From Nocardiopsis ganjiahuensis DSM 45031 (GTDB lineage: Bacteria > Actinomycetota > Actinomycetes > Streptosporangiales > Streptosporangiaceae): DNA of 43,042 bases. How positions within the stretch are numbered: the first letter of the stretch is position 1; the number at the start of each line of letters is the position of its first letter. The notes beneath the pieces are model-generated. The model was not told the origin of the DNA. It saw only the letters and a list, made by a program, of their open reading frames with translations, and searched no databases. The stretch is taken from the NCBI RefSeq assembly GCF_000341085.1, contig NZ_ANBA01000038.1:1-43042 (forward strand). Reading direction: 5' to 3'. This document shows, piece by piece, positions 22,643 through 29,934 of the stretch. Both the position numbers and the translations under genes were made by a program.

Positions 22643-22867
22643 TCAGTCCGGATCGTGGCTGATGAGGTCGCCGGGCTGGCAGTCCAGCGCCCGGCAGAGC
22701 GCGGCCAGCGTGGAGAAGCGGATCGCCCTGGCCCGGCCGTTCTTGAGCACGGACAGGTTGACGACGCTGACCCCCACCCGGTCGGCCAGTTCGGTGAGGG
22801 TCATCCCCCGTTCGGCCAGGAGCTTGTCCAGGTGGATGCTGATCCCGCTGGCCTCCTCCGGCGGCAT
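22643..22867 (-). CDS. XRE-family small transcriptional regulator (YozG-like)
   Basis: A 74-residue protein that is essentially one Cro/C1-type helix-turn-helix: LDKLLAERGMTLTELADRVGVSVVNLSVLKNGRARAIRFSTLAALCRALDCQPGDL. Such small regulators are regularly coupled to DUF2975 membrane proteins. Here the ATG at 22867 overlaps the last base of the DUF2975 stop (TGATG), so the two form a translationally coupled pair. It probably represses its own operon by binding the AT-rich site at 23540-23572, which is inferred from context. Confidence 0.9.
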   Translation of the reverse strand: MPPEEASGISIHLDKLLAERGMTLTELADRVGVSVVNLSVLKNGRARAIRFSTLAALCRALDCQPGDLISHDPD

Positions 22868-23526
22868 CAGACCAGCCCCTCGACGTCCTCGCGCATCCGG
22901 GCGCCCCGGCGGAAGACCTCGGCGAGGGAGACCAGGAGCAGCCCGACGAGGAAACCGGTCAGCGGTCCCGAGCCCAGTCCCAGGTCGAACGCGAGCAGGG
23001 CCACCTCGTCGACCGGGACCCTGTCCTGCCACAGGGCGATGTCGCAGACCGACTCCACGACGGGCAGCAGCAGGGAGCCGAGGAGCACCGCGAACGCCAC
23101 CGCGTAGACGCGGCGGACGTTGGCGGGCACGAACGGGTCACCGCTGCTGAGACTCTGCAGCATCCTCAGCACCAGGCCGACCACGACCAGCCCGAGGACC
23201 TGCTGGAGCAGGACCGGCAGCGCCAGCAGGAGGCGTTCCGGGGCGCCCGGGTCCTCGAAGACGAGTACCAGCGTGTCCGTGCCGCGGACACCGACGTCGT
23301 CGGCCAGGAGCGTCACGTCGGGCACGGCCCGGGCGACCTCGGACGTGTGGTGGACGGTGATCTCGTTCATCCACCCCATGGCCCCGGCCGGCACGACCGC
23401 CAGGATCCAGAGGAGGGTGGCGAGGAAGGACAGGGACAACAGGAGCAGCCCGAGGAACAGGGTGCCCTGGAGAAGGACCGAGTCCGCTCGGGTCCAGTGG
23501 ATCCGGGGCCTTCCAGGGGAAGACAT
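22867..23526 (-). CDS. DUF2975 membrane protein
   Basis: A 219-residue integral membrane protein with four hydrophobic segments: FLGLLLLSLSFLATLLWIL, LLALPVLLQQVLGLVVVGLVL, VYAVAFAVLLGSLLLPVV and LTGFLVGLLLVSLAEVF. The last is followed by FRRGARMREDVEGLV, a typical DUF2975 ending. Its function is unknown. The second ATG (23526) is preferred because GGAGG lies 5 nt upstream; the ATG at 23541 falls inside the AT-rich operator region. It is the first gene of a two-gene operon with the XRE regulator. Confidence 0.88.
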   Translation of the reverse strand: MSSPGRPRIHWTRADSVLLQGTLFLGLLLLSLSFLATLLWILAVVPAGAMGWMNEITVHHTSEVARAVPDVTLLADDVGVRGTDTLVLVFEDPGAPERLLLALPVLLQQVLGLVVVGLVLRMLQSLSSGDPFVPANVRRVYAVAFAVLLGSLLLPVVESVCDIALWQDRVPVDEVALLAFDLGLGSGPLTGFLVGLLLVSLAEVFRRGARMREDVEGLV

Positions 23527-23539
23527 GGCAACCTCCGTC

Positions 23540-23572
23540 ATATCGATATTCGATAATAACGATAAACGATAT
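23540..23572 (-). promoter_or_regulatory. AT-rich palindromic operator/promoter of the DUF2975-XRE operon
   Basis: This 33-bp AT-rich island in GC-rich surroundings contains the perfect palindrome ATATCGATAT (23540-23549) and three further CGATA/CGAT elements at short, regular spacing. It lies just upstream of the ribosome-binding site. It is the obvious candidate for autorepression by the XRE protein. Confidence 0.6.
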
Positions 23573-23602
23573 GCCGCCCGGTGTCACGCCGCCGGGACGC
23601 GG

Positions 23603-23640
23603 CGAGGGGGCGGCGGCCCGGCCGGGCCGCCGCCCCCTCG
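23603..23640 (-). terminator. Terminator after the first LCP gene
   Basis: A perfect 17-bp stem (CGAGGGGGCGGCGGCCC and its complement) with a GGCC loop, 52 nt after the LCP stop. Confidence 0.75.
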
Positions 23641-23691
23641 CGGGAACGCCGTTCAGTTGTCGCGAGCGCGGAACGGGCCGCGGAGCGCTCC

Positions 23692-25077
23692 CTAGGAGCA
23701 GTCGACCTCGTCCTCGGCGGCCGAGGTGGCGTCGACGCCCCCCGGCGCGGTCCCCTCCCCGCCGCCGCTGACAGCGAGGCCGTCCCAGTCGGCGCCGCCC
23801 ATGACCAGTTCCAGCTCCTCGCCCAGCGAGGGCTCCTCGACGACCTCGGCGACCGACAGGGCCGAGGCCAGGACCTCGGCGTGCTCGGCCTGGCCGGGCC
23901 CGTGGTAGACGGTGGTCGCCTCGGGAGCGCGCACGCCGGGGTTGCCGGTGTCGGTGACGACGAAGCCCTCGTCCACCAGCAGCGCCTCGACCTGGCTGCC
24001 CAGACCGTCGATGCCGGTGTTGTTGAGCACCCGCAGGGAGACGTCGGAGGGTTCGACGGCGCTCTCCGTGTCCCCGCCCCCCGAGTCCTCGTCCTCGTCG
24101 GCGGTCAGCTCGCCCGCGGCCACCGCGGAGAACAGCTCCTGCGCCGGGGCCTCGTCCAGCATCACCTTGTTGTTGTTGGGAGGGTAGTCCGTGACCGGGG
24201 CGGTGACCATGTTCATTCGGCCGAGGTCGACCTCGCGCATGGCGATGGCCAGCTCGGCCATCGTGTCCACGTTGAGGTTGTCGTCGGTCGTGAGGCTGTC
24301 GGTGACCGAGTTCAGGAACCCGTAGAGGTTGCTCGGGCTGGACAGGATGTCGCCCCCGGTGACCTCGCGCAGGATGGCGCCGATCATGCGCTGCTGGTTC
24401 TCGATCCGGCCCAGGTCGCTGCCGTTCGCCGCGCTGTCCCGGGAACGCGCCAGTCCCAGGGCCTGTTCGCCGTTGAGCTCCTGGAGCCCGGCGTCCAGCT
24501 TCAGGTGGGCCTTGGGGTCGTCGATGGGTTCGGGGACGCACATCTCGATGCCGCCGACGGAGTCCACGATGTTCTCGAACCCGGCGAAGTCCACGAGGAC
24601 CATGTGGTCGAGGTGGATGCCGGTGATCGTCTCCACGGTGTTGCCCTGGCAGTCCATGCCGCCGTAGGTCATGGCGTGGTTGAGCTGGTCCACGCCGCCG
24701 TTCCAGCCCTCGCCGTCGTCGCCGCCCTCGCACGGCGGGATCTCGACCATCGTGTCGCGGGGCAGGTTGACCATGGTCACCCCGCCCTTGTCCACGTCGA
24801 TGCTGACGACCACGAGGACGTCGGGACGGATCCCGTTGAGCTCGTTGTAGCCTGCCTCGTCCCCCGCGCGCTCGTCGGTGCCCAGGAGCAGGATGTTGTG
24901 CAGTCCGTCCACCTGCGCGGGCCGGTCCCCCCAGCTGTCGGGGTCGACCTCGGCGGTGTCGATACCGAAGACGTCCTGGTAGCCGGTGTAGGCGACCAGG
25001 CTCCCGGCGATGACCACACCGGTCATCCCGCACGCCGCCCACTTGCCAAGGCTCATCTTGGCGGCGGCCGTAGACAC
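23692..25077 (-). CDS. LytR-CpsA-Psr (LCP) family cell-wall ligase with LytR_C domain, copy 1
   Basis: Membrane-anchored extracytoplasmic enzyme of the family that attaches glycopolymers to peptidoglycan. One N-terminal membrane helix (ACGMTGVVIAGSLVAYTGY) is followed by the LCP domain: ILLLGTDER, RPDVLVVVSIDVDKG, MVNLPRDTMVEIP, LNHAMTYGG, and the polyprenyl-phosphate-binding region with GLARSRDS. An acidic linker leads to a C-terminal LytR_C domain (VSLRVLNNTGIDGLG...VVTDTGNPG). The start is uncertain; GTG 25077 gives about 461 residues with a short cytoplasmic tail. A longer frame to 25194 adds low-complexity sequence with no support. It lies next to a paralog at 25346-26764. Confidence 0.9.
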   Translation of the reverse strand: MSTAAAKMSLGKWAACGMTGVVIAGSLVAYTGYQDVFGIDTAEVDPDSWGDRPAQVDGLHNILLLGTDERAGDEAGYNELNGIRPDVLVVVSIDVDKGGVTMVNLPRDTMVEIPPCEGGDDGEGWNGGVDQLNHAMTYGGMDCQGNTVETITGIHLDHMVLVDFAGFENIVDSVGGIEMCVPEPIDDPKAHLKLDAGLQELNGEQALGLARSRDSAANGSDLGRIENQQRMIGAILREVTGGDILSSPSNLYGFLNSVTDSLTTDDNLNVDTMAELAIAMREVDLGRMNMVTAPVTDYPPNNNKVMLDEAPAQELFSAVAAGELTADEDEDSGGGDTESAVEPSDVSLRVLNNTGIDGLGSQVEALLVDEGFVVTDTGNPGVRAPEATTVYHGPGQAEHAEVLASALSVAEVVEEPSLGEELELVMGGADWDGLAVSGGGEGTAPGGVDATSAAEDEVDCS

Positions 25078-25285
25078 GTTTCTTGGGGCCAAGAGGGCAC
25101 CTGCGATCCGATCTGGGACATGAGAGGAGGGCTGCCGTCCGGTGGGGGGAGCCGCTGCGGGGGGAGCCGCACGTCTACTCGGACGTAACCTCACCGGATG
25201 GTACCGGACCGGTCTCGGTGTGTCAGACGGCGGTCACCGGACCGGCGCCTGCTGGAAGGAGGCGGTCCTGATCCGCTCGACGGCA

Positions 25286-25312
25286 CCGGCGGGCCCCTCG
25301 GGGACCCGCCGG
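25286..25312 (-). terminator. Terminator after the second LCP gene
   Basis: CCGGCGGGCCCC pairs with GGGG-A-CCCGCCGG (one bulged A), 34 nt after the stop codon at 25346. Confidence 0.6.
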
Positions 25313-25345
25313 AACGCGAAGCTGAAGGCGCTGCGAGACGATGCC

Positions 25346-26764
25346 CTAGCAGGCACTTTCCTGTTTCTCGGCGGTCTTGCCGCCGAGGTCGTCGGTGACG
25401 GACAGCTCGCTCTCGGAGGAGGAGCCGTTGTCGAACCCGTTCCAGTCGGAGCCGGCGACCAGCTCCAGGGTCTGCTCCAGCCCTTCGACCTCTTCGGTCT
25501 GGGCGTTGCTCAGCTCCCCGGCCAACAGCTCGGCCGCCGCCTCGTCACCCGGCCCGTGGTAGACCGTGGTCAGCTCGGGCGCCCGCAGCTCCGGATTGCC
25601 GACCCCGGTGACCACGTATCCCTCACCGGCCAGGACCGCCTGGATCTCCAGGGCCAAGCCCTCCAGAGTGGTGTTGTTGAGGATCTCCACCGAGACGTCG
25701 GAGGGTTCGACCGAGCTCTCCTCGGCCTCGTCGCCCTTTTCCTCGTCCTCCCCGCCGGACAGGTCCGCGCCCGAGTTGATCGCCTCGAACAGCGCCGGAG
25801 CGGCGTCGCTCATGATGATGCGGTTCTCGTCGTCGGGGTGGGCGCCGTTGGGTACCGTCACGAACTGGACCCGGTCCAGGTCCACCTCGCGCATCGAGAT
25901 CGCGATGTCGGCCATCGTGTCGATGGTCAGATCGTCGTCGGTGGTGATCGAGTCGGTCACCGCGCCCAGGAAGTTGGTGATGGTCACCGGGCTGGTCATC
26001 ACCTCGCTGCTGAGCACCTCGCGCAGCATCGCCCCCATGAACTCCTGCTGGCGGTCGATCCGCGACAGATCACTGCCGTCGCCCTGCGAATAGCGCGAGC
26101 GCACGAACCCCAACGAGTCCTCACCGTCCAGGGTCTGCAACCCCGCGTCCAGTACCAGGTGCGCCTTGGGGTCGTCCACCGGCTCGGGGATGCACATCTC
26201 CACCCCGCCGATCGCGTCCACCATGTCCTTGAACCCGGTGAAGTCCATCATCACGAAGTGGTCCAGGTGCACCCCGGTGACCTGCTCCACCGCGTTCCAC
26301 TGGCAGCCCACCCCGCCGAAGGTCATCGCGGAGTTGATCATCCCCTGGTGGGGGCTCATACCCTCGTATCCCTCCACGGCCTCGCAGGCGGGCAGGTCCA
26401 CCATCAGATCACGCGGCAGGTTCACCAGGGTGGCCGCGCCGTTGTCCACGTTGACGCTCGCGATGAGCATCGTGTCCGGGCGCTCACCCTCGGCTTCTCC
26501 GTACTCGGCGTTCTCACCCGAGCGCACGTCCGACCCGATGATCAGGAGGTTCATGACCCCCTCCACACTCGTGGGCCGGTCCCACTCGTCGGTGTCCACC
26601 TGAGCGGTCGTGATGTTACCGACCAGACCCTGGTACCAGCCGTAACCACCCAGACTGGCGATGATGGCCAGCGCGGTCGCGACACAGGCGATCCACTGTC
26701 CGGCGGACAGTCGCGCGGCGCTCAGGGCGCCGGAGGTGTGAGGGGCGGAGCGTTTTCCAGCCAT
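25346..26764 (-). CDS. LytR-CpsA-Psr (LCP) family cell-wall ligase with LytR_C domain, copy 2
   Basis: Paralog of the neighbouring LCP gene, 472 residues. It has a cytoplasmic tail MAGKRSAPHTSG, one membrane helix (WIACVATALAIIASLGGYGWY), and an LCP domain with LLIIGSDVRSGE, RPDTMLIASVNVDNG, LVNLPRDLMVDLP, INSAMTFGG and GFVRSRYSQGDGSDLSRI. An acidic linker leads to a LytR_C domain (VSVEILNNTTLEGLA...YVVTGVGNPELRAPE). The ATG at 26764 has GAAGG at 5 nt. Both copies share the same domain layout and motifs, pointing to tandem duplication. Separate terminators suggest separate transcription. The 5' leader is rich in CGGTGAG repeats (see findings). Confidence 0.93.
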   Translation of the reverse strand: MAGKRSAPHTSGALSAARLSAGQWIACVATALAIIASLGGYGWYQGLVGNITTAQVDTDEWDRPTSVEGVMNLLIIGSDVRSGENAEYGEAEGERPDTMLIASVNVDNGAATLVNLPRDLMVDLPACEAVEGYEGMSPHQGMINSAMTFGGVGCQWNAVEQVTGVHLDHFVMMDFTGFKDMVDAIGGVEMCIPEPVDDPKAHLVLDAGLQTLDGEDSLGFVRSRYSQGDGSDLSRIDRQQEFMGAMLREVLSSEVMTSPVTITNFLGAVTDSITTDDDLTIDTMADIAISMREVDLDRVQFVTVPNGAHPDDENRIIMSDAAPALFEAINSGADLSGGEDEEKGDEAEESSVEPSDVSVEILNNTTLEGLALEIQAVLAGEGYVVTGVGNPELRAPELTTVYHGPGDEAAAELLAGELSNAQTEEVEGLEQTLELVAGSDWNGFDNGSSSESELSVTDDLGGKTAEKQESAC

Positions 26765-26941
26765 GCGAACCTTCGAGGGTGCGGTGAGACCTGAGGGGGC
26801 GGGGTCAGGGCAGCCAGGGTGTGTTTCGTTTCCGTGGGACGCTCTCACCGGGGCGGTGAGGGAACGGTGAGGAAACACGACTCGAGGTCGCGGGGCCCCT
26901 GCGAAAATGCTGTGAACGGATGCTAACAGCAGCTCGTGGAG

Positions 26942-26965
26942 GGTGCGCACGGCAGAAAGCGCACC
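26942..26965 (-). terminator. Probable terminator after the RDD gene
   Basis: GGTGCGC pairs with GCGCACC across a 10-nt loop, 31 nt after the RDD stop. A second small hairpin (ACCGCT-GGTG-AGCGGT, 26981-26996) overlaps the stop codon. Confidence 0.45.
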
Positions 26966-26995
26966 GGGAACGGGTCGGGAACCGCTGGTGAGCGG

Positions 26996-27502
26996 TCAGT
27001 AGCGGGTCGCGACGGTCCCCGCCGCGCGGTCGTGCAGGCCCCGGGTGTCGCGGTCGTAGACCACGGCCGGGATCACCAGGCACAACAACAGGGTGCGCAC
27101 GGCCATCGACACGAACCAGGGCCAGGCGCGCTCCCCCGTGGCCGTGATGCCCACGCCGACGATCCGCCGCCCGATCGTTGTACCGAACAGGGTCAGCAGG
27201 ACGAGGCTCATCGCCGCGAACACCACCAGGGTGGACAGGGTGGTGAAGTTGGTCAGCGCGATGGCCTCGGGGTCCCCGCCGCCGGCCGCGGCCGCTGACA
27301 CCTCCTGGCCGATGAGGCCGAGGTTGATCGCGACCCACACGAGCATCGCGGAGATACCCCAGTCCAGGGTGAGGCCGACCAGACGGCGCACGGGACCGGG
27401 GACCGAACCGGGACCGTCCTCGGGCAGACCCAGCCGGTTGCCCCGGTAGCGGAAGTCGTCTTCGGGGGCCGCGGAGGTGCCGCTCCGGCTCTTGTCGCTC
27501 AT
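26996..27502 (-). CDS. RDD-family membrane protein
   Basis: A 168-residue integral membrane protein of the RDD family. An acidic N-terminus is followed by the first helix (RRLVGLTLDWGISAMLVWVAI). A second helix reads TLVVFAAMSLVLLTLF. The family segment GTTIGRRIVGVGI and a final helix with VYDRDTRGLHDRAAGTV complete the domain. Function unknown. In mycobacteria an RDD gene also stands just before glnA1 (Rv2219A). The ATG at 27502 is chosen over the GTG at 27511 because TAACGT, a TANNNT -10, ends exactly 7 nt upstream. Confidence 0.9.
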   Translation of the reverse strand: MSDKSRSGTSAAPEDDFRYRGNRLGLPEDGPGSVPGPVRRLVGLTLDWGISAMLVWVAINLGLIGQEVSAAAAGGGDPEAIALTNFTTLSTLVVFAAMSLVLLTLFGTTIGRRIVGVGITATGERAWPWFVSMAVRTLLLCLVIPAVVYDRDTRGLHDRAAGTVATRY

Positions 27503-27509
27503 GTTTTTC

Positions 27510-27515
27510 ACGTTA
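27510..27515 (-). promoter_or_regulatory. -10 element TAACGT for the leaderless RDD transcript
   Basis: Reading on the minus strand, TAACGT then 7 nt (GAAAAAC) then ATG 27502. This spacing places the transcription start on the start codon. Confidence 0.55.
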
Positions 27516-27682
27516 TCCGTCCTCTGTCGGACCCCGCGCGCGGGCCCGCACGAGCGGTGTGACGTGGGACGGGGCCGACCGTGTCGCCGGTCACTCCGAA
27601 GGCTTCACTACGCCCTGGTTTCGCCCGGAAACAGGCGGAATCACCGGGTCATCCGCCTTGGTCTGCGAAAACACCTGGCTCC

Positions 27683-27720
27683 GTAACATGCAGGAAACAA
27701 TAGAGACACGGCGTGGAAAT
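27683..27720 (+). promoter_or_regulatory. GlnR operator upstream of glnA
   Basis: GTAAC-n6-GAAAC-n6-GACAC-n6-GAAAT (27683-27687, 27694-27698, 27705-27709, 27716-27720) keeps the exact 11-bp phasing of the actinobacterial GlnR box. Three of four half-sites fit the GTnAC/GAAAC pattern fully or nearly. It predicts nitrogen-dependent control of glnA. A further GTTTC...GAAAC dyad lies upstream at 27618-27632. Confidence 0.8.
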
Positions 27721-27832
27721 CACGCGCTCCTAGCTTCAGTGACGAAGCCGGGAGACGGCGTGTGGTTCGACATGTCCGCGATGGAGCGGATCGCGAGCCC
27801 GCCGTCTCAGCCACCTGCACGGAGGTTCCGTT

Positions 27833-29257
27833 TTGTTCAGCAGCGTCGACGAGGTTCTCGCCTACATCCGAGACGAGGACGTCAAGTTCCTCGACGTCCG
27901 GTTCACGGACCTGTTCGGAGGCGTGAACCACGTTACCCTCCCGGTCCAGAACGTGGACGCTTCCACGTTCACCGACGGCCAGATGTTCGACGGTTCGTCG
28001 ATCCGTGGCTTCCAGGCCATCCACGAGTCCGACATGCTGCTGCTCCCCGACCTGAGCACCGGCGTCCTGGACCCGTTCCGCAAGCACAAGACGCTGAACA
28101 TGACGTTCTTCGTCCACGACCCGCTCACGCTGGAGTCGTACAGCCGCGACCCGCGTAACGTCGCCCGCAAGGCCGAGGCCTACCTCAAGGGCTCGGGCGT
28201 GGCGGACACCGCCTTCTTCGGCCCCGAGGCCGAGTTCTACATCTTCGACGACGTCAAGTTCGAGACGCGTGCGAACACCGGTTACTACGAGATCGACTCC
28301 ATCGAGGGCGCCTGGAACACCGGCTCCGCGATCGAGGGCGGCAACCGCGGCTACCGTCCGCGCTTCAAGGGCGGCTACTTCCCCGTCGAGCCGGTCGACC
28401 ACTACAGCGACCTGCGCTCCGACATGGTGCAGACCCTGATCGAGTCCGGCATCGAGGTGGAGCTCCAGCACCACGAGGTCGGCACCGCGGGCCAGGCCGA
28501 GATCGGCATCAAGTTCGGCACGCTGCTCCACCAGGCCGACAAGGTCCAGCTGTACAAGTACATCGTCAAGAACGTCGCCAACGAGGCGGGCAAGACCGCC
28601 ACGTTCATGCCCAAGCCGCTCTTCGGTGACAACGGCTCCGGCATGCACTGCCACCAGAGCCTGTGGAAGGACGGCGAGCCGCTGTTCTTCGACGAGTCCG
28701 GCTACGGCCAGCTCTCGGACACGGCCCGCTACTACATCGGCGGCCTGCTCAAGCACGCCTCGGCGCTGCTGGCCTTCACCAACCCGACGGTGAACTCCTT
28801 CCACCGCCTGGTCCCGGGCTACGAGGCCCCGATCAACCTGGTCTACAGCCAGCGGAACCGTTCGGCCTGCATCCGCCTGCCGCTCACCGGTTCCAACCCC
28901 AAGGCCAAGCGCATCGAGTTCCGCGTGCCGGACCCGTCGGCCAACCCCTACCTGGCCTTCTCCGCCATGCTGATGGCGGGCCTGGACGGCATCAAGAACA
29001 AGATCGAGCCGCCGGAGCCGGTCGACAAGGACCTCTACGAGCTGCCCCCGGCCGAGGCCGCGGCGATCGAGACGGTCCCCGCGTCCCTGGACGAGGCCCT
29101 CCTGGCCCTGGAGGCCGACCACGAGTTCCTGCTCGAGGGCGGCGTCTTCACCAAGGACCTGATCGAGACCTACATCGACTTCAAGCGCACCGAGGAGATC
29201 GACTCCCTGCGTCTGCGCCCGCACCCGCGCGAGTTCGAGCTCTACTACGACATCTAG
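27833..29257 (+). CDS. glnA: Glutamine synthetase type I
   Basis: Dodecameric ATP-dependent enzyme making glutamine from glutamate and ammonium. The 474 residues show the beta-grasp N-terminus (DVKFLDVRFTDLFG), FFGPEAEFYIFD with metal-binding glutamates, the ATP-binding KPLFGDNGSGMHCHQS, NRSACIRLP, and the adenylylation site Tyr402 in DLYELPP, the target of GlnE encoded nearby. TTG at 27833 has GGAGG 7 nt upstream. A GlnR box lies 113-150 bp before the start. A strong terminator (29295-29341) follows. The presence of Tyr402 and glnE indicates control by covalent modification as well as by GlnR. Confidence 0.98.
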   Translation: MFSSVDEVLAYIRDEDVKFLDVRFTDLFGGVNHVTLPVQNVDASTFTDGQMFDGSSIRGFQAIHESDMLLLPDLSTGVLDPFRKHKTLNMTFFVHDPLTLESYSRDPRNVARKAEAYLKGSGVADTAFFGPEAEFYIFDDVKFETRANTGYYEIDSIEGAWNTGSAIEGGNRGYRPRFKGGYFPVEPVDHYSDLRSDMVQTLIESGIEVELQHHEVGTAGQAEIGIKFGTLLHQADKVQLYKYIVKNVANEAGKTATFMPKPLFGDNGSGMHCHQSLWKDGEPLFFDESGYGQLSDTARYYIGGLLKHASALLAFTNPTVNSFHRLVPGYEAPINLVYSQRNRSACIRLPLTGSNPKAKRIEFRVPDPSANPYLAFSAMLMAGLDGIKNKIEPPEPVDKDLYELPPAEAAAIETVPASLDEALLALEADHEFLLEGGVFTKDLIETYIDFKRTEEIDSLRLRPHPREFELYYDI

Positions 29258-29294
29258 GCCCTCACCGGGCCGGGGCCCCGCTTCCGAGGGGCTT

Positions 29295-29341
29295 GAGCGG
29301 GGCCACCGACGGCGTTCTCCACGCCGTCGGTGGCCCCGCTC
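29295..29341. terminator. Bidirectional terminator between glnA and the glutathione peroxidase gene
   Basis: A perfect 21-bp stem beginning GAGCGGGGCCACCGACGG, with a 5-nt loop, lies between the two convergent genes. Confidence 0.85.
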
Positions 29342-29377
29342 GTTCTCTGTGACGCCTTCCGCGGCAGCGCCGCCGGG

Positions 29378-29866
29378 TCAGCCCGGCAGGACCGCCTCGA
29401 TCTGCTTGACGACCTCGTCGGAGTCGGGCTCGGTCTGAGGTGCGAAGCGCGCGGCGACGGTGCCGTCGGGCGCGATCAGGAACTTCTCGAAGTTCCAGCG
29501 CACGTCGCCGCTGTGCCCCTCGGAGTCGGCGGTGCCGACGAGCCCGGCGTAGAGCGGGTGGCGCCGTTCACCGTTCACGTCGACCTTCTCCGTCATGGGG
29601 AAGGTGGTGCCGTAGGTGGCGGAGCAGAAGGCGGCGATCTCCTCGGAGGTTCCGGGCTCCTGGCCCATGAACTGGTTGCACGGCACGCCCAGGACGGTGA
29701 ACCCCCGGTTCGCGTACCTCTGCTGGAGTTCCTCCAGGGCCGTGTACTGCGGGGTCAGACCGCACCGGGACGCGACGTTGACGACGAGCACCGCCGTGTC
29801 CCGGTACTGCTCCAGGTGGGCGGAACCGCCGGTGAGGGCGTCGATCTCTACGTCGAGGACGGACAT
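29378..29866 (-). CDS. Glutathione peroxidase family protein (Cys-type)
   Basis: Thiol peroxidase of the GPx family, reducing hydroperoxides; in bacteria lacking glutathione it most likely uses thioredoxin. The 162 residues have the peroxidatic Cys35 in NVASRCGLTPQY, CNQFMGQEPG (63-72) with the catalytic Gln65, the likely resolving Cys81 in FCSATYGTTFP, and WNFEKFL (124-130). The ATG at 29866 follows AAGGAG. It is divergent from glnE and convergent with glnA, inserted between these two functionally linked genes, although a nitrogen role is not implied. Confidence 0.93.
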   Translation of the reverse strand: MSVLDVEIDALTGGSAHLEQYRDTAVLVVNVASRCGLTPQYTALEELQQRYANRGFTVLGVPCNQFMGQEPGTSEEIAAFCSATYGTTFPMTEKVDVNGERRHPLYAGLVGTADSEGHSGDVRWNFEKFLIAPDGTVAARFAPQTEPDSDEVVKQIEAVLPG

Positions 29867-29922
29867 GTCTCTCCTTGTGTTCGTGGTGACAGGCGCATGC
29901 TGTCCGGCGGGTACCGGACCGC

Positions 29923-29928
29923 TACCGT
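29923..29928 (+). promoter_or_regulatory. -10 element TACCGT for leaderless glnE
   Basis: TACCGT (TANNNT) ends 6 nt before the GTG at 29935. Confidence 0.5.
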
Positions 29929-29934
29929 TGACGT

